Shown here in pieces: positions 1-11,567 of a stretch of DNA of 64,000 bases. Source of the stretch: Astrocystis sublimbata (taxonomy: Eukaryota > Ascomycota > Sordariomycetes > Xylariales > Xylariaceae); contig JAJNNY010000004.1 of the NCBI GenBank assembly GCA_022453515.1, forward strand, positions 1,178,001 to 1,242,000. Reading direction: 5' to 3'. Position numbers and translations under genes: made by a program. The notes under the pieces are model-generated. The model was not told the origin of the DNA. It saw only the letters and a program-made list of their open reading frames with translations, and made no database searches. Every line of letters begins with the position of its first letter. Position 1 is the first letter of the stretch.

Positions 1-414
1 CGAGCTCCTGTATCGGCCCTGAAGTTCGCGATTTATATTTACGAGTTACCTACGCGAGGCATGCGCCTCAGGTCGGAGTATGCAGGTACACTGTAGCTAA
101 TTGGAGTAACAACAACACAATAAGGTTCCAATTTACATGAGAGATTAAAGTCAATGGTTTGGGAGATGTTGCAACCGAGATCGCGATAATCAATTACCTA
201 CCCCACCATCTTTTTTCTCCCTGTTAGCTACTTACCTACCTGCGATATATCACAAAGAACCTCTTCTTGTCTCCATGAGCTAATTCTCAAAGTACATACA
301 CCCGCCCTCCGTTGTACTACATACCTAATATCAACACACCTCATACGATACATTTCATATACATCTCATATACATACGCACCCACCCACGCTCTAAACAC
401 AAACACCTCCCTCG
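1..414. other. Upstream region of the SAM carrier gene
   Basis: No coding signal was recognised here. The last 200 bases before the carrier start are rich in pyrimidine tracts and CATA/TACCTA-like motifs, as is common in promoters and 5' leaders of filamentous ascomycetes. A short ORF from 312 overlaps the carrier gene in another frame and looks like a shadow. Confidence 0.5.
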
Positions 415-1356
415 ATGGCCCAACCCCCCTCCGCCAACCCGCCCTTCACAGCGGCGCTCCTCGCGGGCGGCATAGCGGGCACGACGGTCGACCTATCGCT
501 CTTCCCCCTCGACACCCTCAAGACGCGCCTGCAATCCTCCGCCGGCTTCTTTCCTTCAGGCGGTTTCCGCGGCGTCTACCGGGGCATCGGGTCCGCCGTC
601 GTCGGGTCCGCCCCGGGCGCCGCCTTCTTCTTCTGCACCTACGAGGGCGTGAAAGACATCTTATCACAAGCTAGACGGCGGAGGGACTCGGTACAAGGAG
701 GGAGCGGAGGCAGAAGAAGTGCCTGGGCAAGCGAAGCCCTCGAACACATGGCCGCCGCCTCCCTCGGCGAAGTCGCCGCCTGCGCCGTGCGCGTGCCCAC
801 AGAAGTCATCAAGCAGCGCGCCCAGGCCGGGCAGCATGGCGGCTCCTCCGCCGGGGCTCTGCGCGCCATCCTGGGACAATACTCTACTGTCGGAATATCC
901 GGGGTCTGGAGGGAGCTGTATCGCGGCTGGGGCATCACCGTCATGCGCGAGGTGCCGTTCACCGTCATACAGTTCCCACTGTGGGAGGCATTGAAGGGGT
1001 GGGGCAGACGGCGGATACAGGCGCAGCAGCCGCAGGTTCAAGTCGGCGCTGGGTCATCGTCGCCGGTGGTGGTTGAGGTTGGTGCGGGAGAAAGTGCTTT
1101 GTACGGAAGTATATCGGGCGCCATAGCGGCGGGTCTGACGACGCCGCTAGACGTTCTCAAGACGAGGGTCATGCTCTCTAAGGAGAGGGAGAGCGTGTTC
1201 ACTGTGCTACGGACATTGTACGCGAGCCAGGGCGTAAGACCTTTCTTCGCGGGTATTGGGCCCAGGATCATGTGGATCAGTGCTGGAGGAGCCATTTTCC
1301 TCGGCAGCTACCAGTGGACTGTGAATACGCTGCAGGGGAACCGGAAGGACTCATGA
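415..1356 (+). CDS. PET8: Mitochondrial S-adenosylmethionine carrier (Pet8/SAMC type)
   Basis: An intronless 313-residue member of the mitochondrial carrier family (SLC25). It is predicted to sit in the inner mitochondrial membrane and exchange cytosolic S-adenosylmethionine for matrix S-adenosylhomocysteine. All three carrier repeats carry the PxD/ExxK/R signature: PLDTLK at about residue 31, PTEVIK at about 128 and PLDVLK at about 244. The early FPLDTLKTRLQ and the RGWGITVMREVPFTVIQFPLWE stretch resemble Pet8/SAM5 carriers rather than other family members. Length matches the family, apart from a low-complexity loop at about 200-225. The ATG at 415 puts the first helix close to the N terminus, as expected. 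The gene converges on the WDR48-like gene, leaving about 300 bp between stop codons. Substrate assignment rests on family resemblance. Confidence 0.85.
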   Translation: MAQPPSANPPFTAALLAGGIAGTTVDLSLFPLDTLKTRLQSSAGFFPSGGFRGVYRGIGSAVVGSAPGAAFFFCTYEGVKDILSQARRRRDSVQGGSGGRRSAWASEALEHMAAASLGEVAACAVRVPTEVIKQRAQAGQHGGSSAGALRAILGQYSTVGISGVWRELYRGWGITVMREVPFTVIQFPLWEALKGWGRRRIQAQQPQVQVGAGSSSPVVVEVGAGESALYGSISGAIAAGLTTPLDVLKTRVMLSKERESVFTVLRTLYASQGVRPFFAGIGPRIMWISAGGAIFLGSYQWTVNTLQGNRKDS

Positions 1357-1652
1357 CGAGGACAGCACCCAAGTAAAACTCAAGTATCTCAAACGGGTTG
1401 TGTGATCAAGTCAATTCGCGGAGTCGCGCCATCATATCGAAGTCAGGAAGGCTAGTCGCGGTATACCAACGCGCCGGCGTGCCTAATCTAACGCATTTAC
1501 CGGCGCTTTGGGTTGGCACCGTATGAGGGTTAAGCGACATATGTACAATACTTAGACGAGAGACCGGGCATTATCTCTCTTTTCCGCTGCATGCTATATA
1601 TAGACATAATGATACCCTTCTGCCCCGCGGACTCACCCACTAGGTATATAAC

Positions 1653-4600
1653 TTATAGTGCAACACCTACCCCAACCGGTTGTGTCGATTCTGCTGCTAC
1701 AGCTTCCGCTTCAGCCACCGCCTCTTGTGCCAGTGGCTCTTTGGGTATCTCTTTTCGCCCATTTGCTTTATAGTACAACACAACATCATTACCTCCTTTC
1801 CATATGTGCGCTCTCAACGTAGCAAGGCTCATGGTGTTCGGTAACAACTACCATCTTCAGTTAGCGGCAGGAACTACCTAAATTTCATTTAAAGGCAAGA
1901 CATACCTGGTCGTTGCAGTACAATTCCAAGTATTCTTCTGGTTTCAGGGCGTCGGGATCCGGCTCTTCTGGAGGGGTTTCGATGTTTTCCGAGACATAGG
2001 CAAGAATCTTCTTGACTCTCAGCATCCGGTTGGCGTTGAGGCGATTGTTGCCATCTGCAGCTATGATGGCAGGCAACGAGTCTTGCCACGGGTGCAATAT
2101 GAATGACACTTTGACAGGGTCCTTGGGCGGGATGGTATTCTGTAGGGAAACCAGTCAGTAACTCGAGATCGAAGGCAAGGTTTGGAAGATGGGGAGCTTA
2201 CCAGCAAGAGAACTTCCGCTAACCACATGGGAGCTTTCTCTTCGATTATATCGGCATCCACGCCAACCGTCATGACCGTACCACGGTAGACGTCCGCACT
2301 GCCACCAGATGTCTCTTCCTGGATGATGACCTTCGTCCCAGGCGGCAGCTTCAGCACAGGTGTCTCACTTGGCAAACTCGGTGTGATCTTTGTCTCGACC
2401 GCCTGCCGAGGCTTCTCGAGAAGTTGCTTCTCGTACTCGTTGCGGATCTTCTGGACAGCCCCACCGAAGTTGTCATCGACTTCCTTTTCGTGATTCGAAG
2501 ACGACTCGGACTTGTTCTCTTCCGATTTCTCTTCCACCACTACCGGTTTCTCGACGTTGCTGGACGCTGAGCGGCCCGTCTTCTTGCTTCCGAATGGCAT
2601 GCCCATCCTAAATTTCTTGCCGAAAGGGTTAACCGGAGACTTGGCCCCGTCTTTTTCCTTTTCTTTATCCTTGTCTTTCGTCTCTAATGGTGACTTGGGG
2701 GTCTCGACAGCTGGTGGTGCAGCTGGTGGTTCGGTGGCTCCTGGTGTCGTTGCTATTTTGTATGGCGCATCCGCAGAGCTGATTCCAGATGAGAAATAAT
2801 CTTCGCCAGATGGACGACTACTTTGGGGTGGTTGCTTCTCAACTGAGCCTGCCGGTGTCCCCACTCTCTCTGGTACACTCGGGAAGTAAACTGAGGGCGT
2901 AGCAGCTCCTATTCCTAGCCCCGGGGTGGTGGCCATCAAAACAGAGCCGTTTGCTCTAGGTGTCATGACTGGCGACCCCGTAGACTGCCAGACCTGGCTG
3001 CCATCAATAGAAGGTATCGATACCGTCAATGGCAAGTTAGGTTGCGCAGTGGCCAGTCGCCTTTCTATATCGTCATTGAGCTTATGTCTGTGTGCTTCGT
3101 CGCGTTTAATCTCTTCGTCAATGAGTGTTGCGAAAAGGTATCGAAGAATCCATCTTCCCAGATTTACTATTCAACGATTAGCCAAGCACTCAAAGCGGAA
3201 TCGGTAACCGTACTTCTCTGATCATCGCGGAATTCGACAGGTTCCTCCAATGTCAGCTCGTCAGCATACATCTCAGCGTCGAAGCAGTTGAAGGGCTCCA
3301 GGACAACTGTCAAGTTGCCTGAACTGGTGTCGATGGAACACCATGGTGCCACGGCTTCGCGAGTGTTGACCACAGGCTCGACATCTTCTAGGTACCGCTT
3401 CCCAAACCTCTGTATGACCTCGCACTAGTGCGAGTTAGCTTTCTAGCAATGGCAATTCGAATCATGTAGCAAGCGCGGTAGCAGACTTACTCGAATGAGA
3501 TCCCAAAGTAGAACATCTCCGGCGGTGTCAAGGGTCAAGACTCTTCTTCTATCACTGAGTAACTTGTGCTTGACCAGCCCATTCTGGCCCTCGATGGTCT
3601 CCTCTGGTAACCGGTGAACAGGCTCGATAGCCGGGAGCACAGTATCAGGTGCGATTTCCGAGCCCTTCCTGCTGATAGGAGGGGCAGCCGAGTTCGGCTC
3701 GGATGAATCACGAAAGCTGAGCTCGTGCGGGAACGAGGCTGTGTTAGACATTTTGAGTATTGCGCTAGCAGGGATCTCGCGCTTGGATGCTTCGCTCGAG
3801 GAGGATACTGATGTCTGTCTCGGCCTTGACGTTGTGCTACCACTTCGTATGCGCCTGAAGAACTCGGGAAGCTGCGCATTCGGTCCCGTGTCCACGTTGG
3901 TCCACCGGTTGATGGATGAACTGGCTGTTGCCGACCAGATATAGTTGCCGCATGCCACCACTTTGTTGATCCCGTCGTGCTCTTGGGCGACAGCCACAGA
4001 CAAACCCTCGTCCCGGTCCACCATACCCCGAGTATCGGTCCTGACAATGAGGCCCGACCGATCGCTACTGTAAAATACGCCCAAGTTGGGATCATCCGAG
4101 TACAGTGACCACACACTATCGTTATGCATGGTGAATGTGTACATGCATCGGCCGGCAGTGACGCTCCAAACCTTGATGGTCTGGTCAGAACTAGCCGTCA
4201 TGACGGTATCGCCCGCCTCGTTGACTAGGATTGCTCGGATGTTGTCGGTATGTCCGACAAATTTGGTGACTCGCTGACCGGACTTGGGGTCCCAGAGCCG
4301 TACAGTTGACTCGGGCCCGCCGCTGGCCAGTATGCTGCGACCGGCAGCGAGAGCATAGACGGAGCCCTTCTCGGTCACCTCTTCACCCTTGACATCGATC
4401 TCCAGAGTCTGTCCCTTGCCACTCAGATCCCACAGAGATATCTTGCGGTCAAGGCCGCCGGACGCGACCCACTCACCCGTGCTCGGGGCCGCGAGACACT
4501 TGACGTAATCGGCATGTTGACCAATGGTGTCGGCTTCGTTGGCGCCAGTCGAGGGTCGCCAGAGCTTCACGGTCAAGTCGGACGAGGCTGAGACCAGGGC

Positions 4601-5177
4601 AGTGTTCTGGGAAACGAGTGCGATGTCGTTGATCCAGTGGGTGTGGGCTTGGGTCGAGGCGCGAAAGGTGGTCGAGGACTGTTTCGAGGGAGGCGCGAAT
4701 GGACCGTTCAAGTCGAGACCGAGATCCCAGGCGCATACAACTCCGTCTCTTCCGCCCGAGTAGCTGGGTGACAGGGTTAGCGTGTGCTGGCCCAGCGCGC
4801 ATTGTGCCAATGACCATGGTGAAGCAAAGTAATGGGTAGACTCACAGAATGGCATTGTCTCGGTCTACGGCAAGACCGTTTACACCAAGTCTATGGCCGC
4901 CAGAGGAGGAGTGGTCCAGTTCGAGAACTACGCAGAGACCCAGACATATTAGAACGGGCTACGCCTTCAAAGCTATGGGAGGGACGCATGTCGGAGAGGG
5001 AGATGTGGACGCAATGCATAGGCTGAAGTGGTGGGGCAGAGGTCGTCGTTCCCTTGGCCAAGTTGGAGCGCACTTCACGCATGAATGCACCTGAAGGGGG
5101 GGTCAAGTTCAAGGTTGGGCGGATGGGCGGTGGATTTACGAACCATAGCTTATCCTCTGACGAGCCTTCTTGGCCAT
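1653..5177 (-). CDS. bun107: WD-repeat activator of a deubiquitinase (WDR48/UAF1, S. pombe Bun107 type)
   Basis: Seven exons were reconstructed on the minus strand: 5177-5144, 4927-4846, 4763-3491, 3424-3214, 3166-2202, 2139-1906 and 1847-1653, encoding 997 residues. The joins give a continuous family-like protein: the start [15 protein letters not shown], then the first WD blade ([25 protein letters not shown]), further blades ending in motifs such as VKLWRP, ISLWDL, VRLWDP and IKVWSV, and a later segment ([10 protein letters not shown]). After the propeller comes a low-complexity Pro/Ser/Lys linker in the fifth exon, then the conserved C-terminal DUF3337/SUMO-like region ([28 protein letters not shown]). 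Family members bind and activate Ubp9/USP12-type deubiquitinases. Introns are 216, 82, 66, 47, 62 and 58 bp. Splicing is inferred from GT-AG signals and homology. The 34-nt first exon is the least certain part. Confidence 0.88.
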
Positions 5178-6374
5178 GACGATGTTGAAGATGCGAAGAT
5201 AGTCATGTGAGGATGAGATGGGCCCCGAACAAGTGCGGCGCGCGCGCACGAGAAACAAAAGTCGAGGATAGGACTAATGTATAGCAGAATGGCCAGAAAT
5301 TCTACTACCAGCAAGACTTCGAGGACGAAGCTCTAGAGGATTGCGTCTAGCTGAGTCCGAGGTGAAGAGGCAGAGCGCAGAGACGAGGCGTTGCGATGCG
5401 TTGTGCCGTGTCTACCTACGTGTGGGTACAGGCTGTGGGTGTACGCAGGGTACGTCTGTAACAGTAATAATCCCAGAGCTGGGCGGCGGTGCTAGAGGTA
5501 CCGGATGTCACGTCTTCTGTATAACCGAAGGATGGAATATGCTGTGCCAGACAAAGGCATGTCCAATAGTATGAAACCAAAGATAGTTGTAATCAGAACA
5601 TGGCTGCAAGATGGCAGGTATGGACAAAGAGTGAATGCGTCGAGGTCTCGAGTGGAAGCTGTCTTGGCTGTTGTCGTCGAGCTCGAGGAAGGGTACCTGA
5701 CCGTAGACCGAACTAGACGCCGCAGGTACAGTAGTGCCTACCTGAACATTGGACCCCAACAGTCGGGTCCACCATGCTAAGGGCGAAGAGCTCATGGGTT
5801 CGGTCAGAGCTTGCCGGGGAGGCTGGTGTTGGTTGAGCCGATGCTGCATTGGGAGGGAGCGTTGTTGCGGCACGTCGGATGAGGCGCATGTTGAAATCCA
5901 GCCAACCGAAGGAACCCTAGGTAAGAAGTAGGCACGTTTTGCATGCTTGCATCCCCAGGTGAACCGTGAGCTGGCTGCAGCCTGGAGTGACACCTGCTTA
6001 ACGGGCAGTACAACTCGCATAGAGGTCCAGGGCAAACCCCAGGCAGCTCAGGGGGTGCTAGTAGGGGGCTCCTGCAGTGGGGTTATCTCGTCATAACCAC
6101 TGATCGATCCCCCACCAGATCCCACATCGTCTACTGTCGCTCTGCGGGGTCCACCAATCAGATATTCCATCCCATCAATCTTCACTTCAACCCAAGATTC
6201 TGAACCACGTGCAATGGTCACTGACTGCTACCCAAGCCATGACATCTGCATGCTTGCGTTTCCATCAATCCGTCATCTCTGGATGGTGGTATCCATGGAA
6301 CTCGGTCGAACTAAGGTGACTAGGTAGGTGAACTATCTATCACACCTGCCTTCCCTTTTCAAGTAGGCAGGCTT
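5178..6374. other. Upstream region of the WDR48-like gene, no gene seen
   Basis: This holds the promoter side of the WDR48-like gene. ORFs here, including one of 175 codons on the minus strand (5508-6035), show no recognisable motif and low-quality composition. I see no RNA gene or repeat. Confidence 0.4.
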
Positions 6375-6652
6375 GGGGGAGTCACATTAAGTGTCCGGGT
6401 CCGAGGTGCCATATAAAATAGATGAGATACTTCCAAGCAAGTTCTTCATACCTATATAGTTTATACCCCGTAGAAAGTAATATATAATGTTTATTGTTTT
6501 CTTATTACCTAGTTATATAGTAGTTATTTAAATATAGTTTATTGATTATATAATAGTTATTCTACGATTAAAGAAATATTTATTATACTATATACCAACA
6601 TCTACCTCAACTCAACTAGGTACGCCTATGCCGGACACTTAATCTTACCCCC
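6375..6652. mobile_element. MITE-like non-autonomous DNA transposon, copy 1
   Basis: This 278-bp AT-rich element begins GGGGGAGTCACATTAAG and ends with the inverse of GGGGGTAAGATTAAGTGTCC, so the ends form imperfect terminal inverted repeats sharing ATTAAGTGTCCGG. The left half (about 6375-6590) is clearly related, in opposite orientation, to the right half of copy 2 at 8511-8960. It has no coding capacity. Compared with copy 2 it lacks a central segment, so it may be a deletion derivative. Most differences in the shared AT-rich part are C/T or G/A transitions, which would fit repeat-induced point mutation. No clear target-site duplication was found. The transposase superfamily is unknown. 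Confidence 0.75.
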
Positions 6653-7175
6653 ACATGGCAGGGAACCAAACGTATTTATTTTCGGTATATCTATTCCAGA
6701 GTCCAGCCATCGCATCGAGACTGAAGAGAGCAAGATACACCACCAGTCGAAGCATCAAGATATCACACACATGGCCCAACACGTGGCGATCGGCATACAA
6801 TATCGACCCAGCATTGCATTAGTTCCCGTCCCTCTAGTCGCCCTTTTCCGCGCAGCTTCTCTGATTTTCATTCGGGCCTTGTTGGTATCGAGTCACACAT
6901 ACAGAGACAGCATTGATAAGTTATAGCGTTGTCTTATCAAGCAAACACGTGGAAACGTCTTGTACACCCACATGAGCATGAGCAGTAAGTCGTACAAAAG
7001 AACTTGGCGCGAGCTGCGTTTTTCAATCTGTGTTATTTGCTTTTTTGTTATAAATTTCTATTTTATTTTCTTCGTACAGCCGCAGATCAAAATGTCCAAA
7101 GATCACGACTTTTGTCTATCCTGTGTTAGTCCTTTGCCAGACTGCTCGACACTGTAGAATTCTGCCCCTGATATA
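6653..7175. other. Intergenic, nothing recognised
   Basis: Sequence between the first MITE copy and a small minus-strand ORF. No coding, RNA or repeat signal was recognised. A T-rich stretch near 7040-7075 is downstream of that ORF. Confidence 0.3.
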
Positions 7176-7424
7176 TCATGCTAGCGAGCCTTGCGGATTC
7201 TTCAATAGTTGTAGTCTGCGACAGCGTCGACACTTCCCTGACGCTGGCCTCGTGGCCTCGCGCACTTTCGCGCAGCTCCAGCCAACCCTCTCGGGCTTGG
7301 CTGGGAGTTGAATGGGCTCCTTAGGAAGTTGGTTGCCCCTGGCGGCTTCACAGCGGTAAGAGTTTTGGTATTCTTTGTGCTGGCAGTCGCCGAAGGCGAA
7401 CTTGTTGTATACTTCGATGCACAT
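7176..7424 (-). CDS. Small cysteine-containing hypothetical protein
   Basis: An 82-residue ORF starting MCIEVYNKF. Cysteines lie at residues 2, 14, 25, 51, 65 and 68, including a final CRRC pair, and there are many basic residues. The pattern resembles short fungal proteins of unknown function that begin MCI and carry spaced Cys/His residues. The ORF has no signal peptide and no membrane segment. It lies alone between two MITE copies. It could be the last remnant or one exon of a larger gene. I recognise no function. Its protein-like composition, unlike the surrounding ORFs, is the main reason for listing it. Confidence 0.4.
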   Translation of the reverse strand: MCIEVYNKFAFGDCQHKEYQNSYRCEAARGNQLPKEPIQLPAKPERVGWSCAKVREATRPASGKCRRCRRLQLLKNPQGSLA

Positions 7425-8510
7425 GATGGGCCGTTGCGGGTATCAAGTGAGTGCTAGTCGATATGGTGATATGATTTGACAGGTTGAGGTAACGTTCGGT
7501 GTATGGAAATCCCCTTTAATGAGCTTGGATTGTCGAAGCTGAATATAGTGCTGCCACTGCCTGCAATTTCAATAAAATAGTTGTAGATAAAATAGTGCGA
7601 ATCACAATCTGAACTTTCGCATAACTCGGCAAACCAGTGCGAGCCCTAGATGAAAGGAACGATAAGACGGGGTGCCGAAGCAAACAGAAAAGTATACGGA
7701 AGGAAGAGAACTCGGTGGAAGCTACTTATGAGACAACGATTGATGTCAGTAGCTAAAAAACCTGGAAGCAGCATCGCTTAAATACTTTGGCTTGTATGTT
7801 ACCGAGCCCAAGGTTCAGGGCCATCTCATTGTTCGACCAGGTTATTGAAAGACCATCAAAGCCTACCTAGCATATCGGCGTGTACTCAATAGTGGTGTGG
7901 ACAATGAAGTCTTTACCATCGAAGCTGTAATTACGACCCAGGTGTGTTGAGAACAAGGGCTTATTCAAAACAAGACTGGGATCGTTACATGAACCAACTA
8001 CGAATCGCCTTCTTTTGGGGGGGTTATGGCATTACTCCCTGTTCTTTAGAGCTATATGTCACGTCTGATTCCTTTCTTTCTGGGTCCAATTTGCCTCCTC
8101 ACACGACCGATTGTTTTCTCAGGTTAGATTGCCCCTCTGTGGCAAGTGTATACGAATCAGACTTTACTGTGTTGCGGTGATGTATATTGAGGAATCTCAC
8201 AGCAAGGACGAAAGCACGAGTCAATCCCAGATTACTGGCTAGCAACGAATTTAACATCGCTCACCTTCCTTACCTTCAGCCGCAAACAATGCCATCATAC
8301 CCGGGTATGTAACAAAAGACTAGATAATGGAGAATTATAGAACAATGGAGAGGAACATTAATGAAAATCACAGGAGATATGAGTTACAAAGACATGAGCA
8401 GTCTTGTTTGCTTCGGTAAAACTTCGCCTGTCATCTTTGACGGAACTCCTTTGGTGCATTTGTGCTATCCTCATCAGTCCAGTAACCAAAAATGGAGCAA
8501 AGCTGGCAAG
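7425..8510. other. Intergenic between the small ORF and MITE copy 2
   Basis: About 1.1 kb with no supportable gene. A 78-codon ORF at 7944-8180 has no recognisable features. It may hold the promoter of the small cysteine-containing ORF. Confidence 0.3.
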
Positions 8511-8960
8511 GGGGGGGGTCACATTAAGTGTCCGGGTCCGAGGCGCCATATGAAATAGATAAGACGGTCTTATATGCTTTCTAAATCTGTATATAGTTCA
8601 GGGCTCGCGTATACACAAAGGCCTCGTACCACTGGGAGTGGCACCTCAAAGGTGTATGGGAGACCTGATTCTATATTCTGTATGTCTCTGCAGTAGGAAG
8701 AAAAAGAAGGGTGGAAGCCCAAGGGCCCTGGAGTTTTGTATAGAAGGTAGGTCACCTGACATAGCCTGGCTCCTGCCCTCACAATAATAAACATTCCTTT
8801 AATCATAGAATAACTATTGTTTAATCTATAAACTATATTTGAATAACTATTACATAACTAAGTAATAATCAAATAATAAACATTACGTAAAAGAATCTAG
8901 AAGTGTCTTATCTATTTTGTGTGGCACCTCGGACCCGGACACTTAATGTGACTTCCCCCC
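8511..8960. mobile_element. MITE-like non-autonomous DNA transposon, copy 2
   Basis: A 450-bp element with long terminal inverted repeats of about 50 bp (8511-8565 and 8906-8960). Both ends read inward from a G-run through TCACATTAAGTGTCCGGG, then TCCGAGG and an AAATAGATAAGAC box. There is no coding capacity beyond shadow ORFs. The right half is AT-rich and related to copy 1. The left half is more complex and absent from copy 1, so this copy is closer to full length. The G/C runs at the ends (9 and 6 bases) blur the exact termini, and no target-site duplication can be fixed. Mobilisation would require a transposase elsewhere in the genome. Confidence 0.85.
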
Positions 8961-9396
8961 ATGGCTGGATACGACCCAAGTTTCGCCGTTGGAACAAAGT
9001 CTTTAGTACAGCAGTCTCCTCGGTGAGATATGTTGTTAGATACTTTTCAGCATGTCGTCTGAGACAGTATGTGCAGCGACGGAACAGCTACTTATGGCAA
9101 ACAATGGTGTTTTTGGTTAAAATTATGCGTCAGAAATCATTCAGGCAAAAGAAGTTGAGTTGGCTCCCCTTCGCATCAATATTGCCCCCTCTGTTTATTA
9201 TTCAAAGCGAGTACTCTAGGAAAATCCCAAATGTTTTGCCTCATGACATGCTTCTTGTTATCTTTCTTGGGCCGGGCTGCTTGGTGACAGAAGGTTCAAT
9301 CACCCATAGCCCCATTCCTTGTCACAAATTCCATTTCCTTTTGTAACTCACATCAATCCGATCTCGTAATTCATAAAAAACATTATCTTGACCCCT
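8961..9396. other. Downstream region of the membrane protein gene
   Basis: No gene was recognised. An open frame reaching 9346 starts inside the MITE terminus and looks accidental. Confidence 0.3.
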
Positions 9397-11567
9397 TTAC
9401 TCATCTCCGATGATAGCATCCATACCACCAGAGAGCGTCTCAACATCTATCGTCGACTTCTTCCCCTCGGCGCCCTTGTGCGCTTCCATCTTGCTCCCTG
9501 GCCATCCACCCTTATACGTGATCTGAAGATCTTTCCCCTTAGCATTGATATGACCACTCATCGAGTGCGCGCTCAGAACACCTTCCCATGATTGCGGATA
9601 GCGCAGATCGACACTACCGCTCATGGAATGATGCTTGGCATCGAGACAATCGAGCACCGCTCTCGTGGTCATATCCGCAAGTGTGTCATTTCCCTCACCG
9701 TCCGTAGCAAAAGTCTTCCCATCTTTTCCGAATAACACAGGCTCCAGAACGCGAATCTTCATCGAGGCGCTAGTCGTCATAGTCTCCAGCTGCGCGGGGC
9801 TCTCGGGGGTTGTTGCATCGACATTGAGGACAGGGAGGAAATCCAGCTCGAGCGAGCCCGCGGTTGTGTGGATCTTCATCTCATCGCTAAATGCGAGCGA
9901 AGCGTGTACACTTCCAGCGGTGGTCTTCACATCGACGAGGTAGTTCCGTCGCGGAATGCGGCTGAGCTCGTGGATGGGCTCGGAGGCGGATATGGAGCCC
10001 GAGACGCTGCTGATGGATAGCACGGCGGGCTTGGGGTCGCTTGCTAGCTCTTTGTGCGGCGTGATGCTTACGGACTGGCTTCCTGCTGTGCTGTGGAGGC
10101 CGAGCTTGTCGTACAAGGGCCAGTTGCCCTCGATGCGGCCTGCGGTTGTGTGCACCTCGACGACTCTGGAGTCGAAGGCCCAGGTGTTTGGCGCTGGTTT
10201 GAAGGGGAAGTTTTTATTGGATTTTGAAATAGACAGATCCTTTTGAGATGGTACGGATTCGGGGACAGCTGCTTTGATGCTTCCTGCAACTGAGATCAGG
10301 TCTGTGTAGTCTGCGACTTTGAGAGAGAGGTCGTCGAGCAGTGAGATGCCTAGATGAACGGTGCTGATGGAGAGGACGTTGATCTTTCCGTCTTTGGGTA
10401 CCCAATATGTGCCTCGTATCTCGATACATGGGCGCTGTCCAGGCACAGAGCTTTCGAATGTCTCGGGAATGCTGATTTGGGCCTCTTGCATGTCCGCAGT
10501 GAGTGTGGTGTATAGGCGCAAAGACGGATCATTAGTCGCGATTTGAAGCACCACTGATGGTATTCAGTCAGTCAGTTTCTTTGATGAGTTCGATACCACG
10601 TGAATATAGGATAAATGATATATGAAGCATGCAGCAAGTGATTAGAAAGTCACTCACATCGGGGGTCATCATCTCCCTCCTTCAACCTCCGGACATCGAT
10701 CTGACCACCAACACGCACGGTCGTGGACCCCGGGTGTTTATGTCCTTTTTCCCTGAAATATACATTCTTCGACCCTCCAAAGTCCAAACTCATTACTTGA
10801 TCATTGTATCGGTGCTGTTCTCCTTGGCAATAGGGTGAGTCGAATGGCGAACCAGGTGAGACAGGATCATGAGGATCCTCGGGACGACCAGAGTCATCGT
10901 CCCCAGGTACCTGGGCGTCAGGCTTGTCAATAGGCATCCCTGGTCTGCTGTGACTCGAAGAAGGAGATGCCATCTTGAGGATGGCCAAGGAGCCGACAAC
11001 CACTACCAATGTCAACAATACATATCGCCAGCTCATCCACTGAGGTAAGCATCGATGGGCACGTCGCGCCCACGCTGGGTTAGGGGCACCCCGTTCTTCG
11101 TCCACCGGTGCTCCCATGCTCTCAGGATGACGCCCGAGGAGCCTGTCGTTTTCCGCTTCGGGTACGCCCATGGTGTGGTTTCTGCCGAATGTGTTGTAGT
11201 TTCGTGGTGTGTGGTCCTGCTGACTTGGCGGACTGCGGTAGGGGCCTGGGTCAGAGTTGGCCGACGGACTATAGGCCGGCGGCGCCTCTGAATATACAGA
11301 TGGAGTCTGGGCTCGACTAGGCAGCATCCGCGAGAGACTTTGTGTAGCTGACGACAACGACTGCGTAATCTGCCGCGAAGCAGTGGAGCTAGTCTTTATT
11401 TCTGGCTCGCCTGGTAGTCTTGATTCGGGGATGAAGACGTTGGGTATACGCGGCGTCACATTAGTCGAAGAGGAAGGGAACTGGCCGTCTGAAGGCGACA
11501 AGTGATCCGTGTGGTCCTCGCCGTCCATGTCGTCGTCCATTGAGTACATGTTGTCGGAGTAAGGCAT
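9397..11567 (-). CDS. Single-pass membrane protein with repetitive beta-rich (adhesin-like) ectodomain, function unknown
   Basis: Two exons, 11567-10658 and 10553-9397, with a 104-bp intron (GTGAGT...CATCAG), encode 688 residues. The N-terminal part is acidic, then Ser/Pro-rich and likely disordered. One strong membrane segment (YVLLTLVVVVGSLAIL) lies at about residue 190. The C-terminal part is a run of short repeated strand-like motifs such as VHTTAGRIEG, VKTTAGSVHA, IHTTAGSLEL, HSMSGSVDLR and HSMSGHINAK. This resembles the DUF4097-type 'putative adhesin' beta-helical fold. Topology is probably type II with the repetitive domain on the lumenal or external side. A longer start at 11630 would add 21 residues. 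I chose 11567 because the sequence after it begins the acidic region. No enzymatic motif was seen. Confidence 0.75.

Noticed and set aside
5508..6035. 175-codon minus-strand ORF left of MITE copy 1
   Set aside because: No motif, no plausible neighbouring exons and unconvincing composition.
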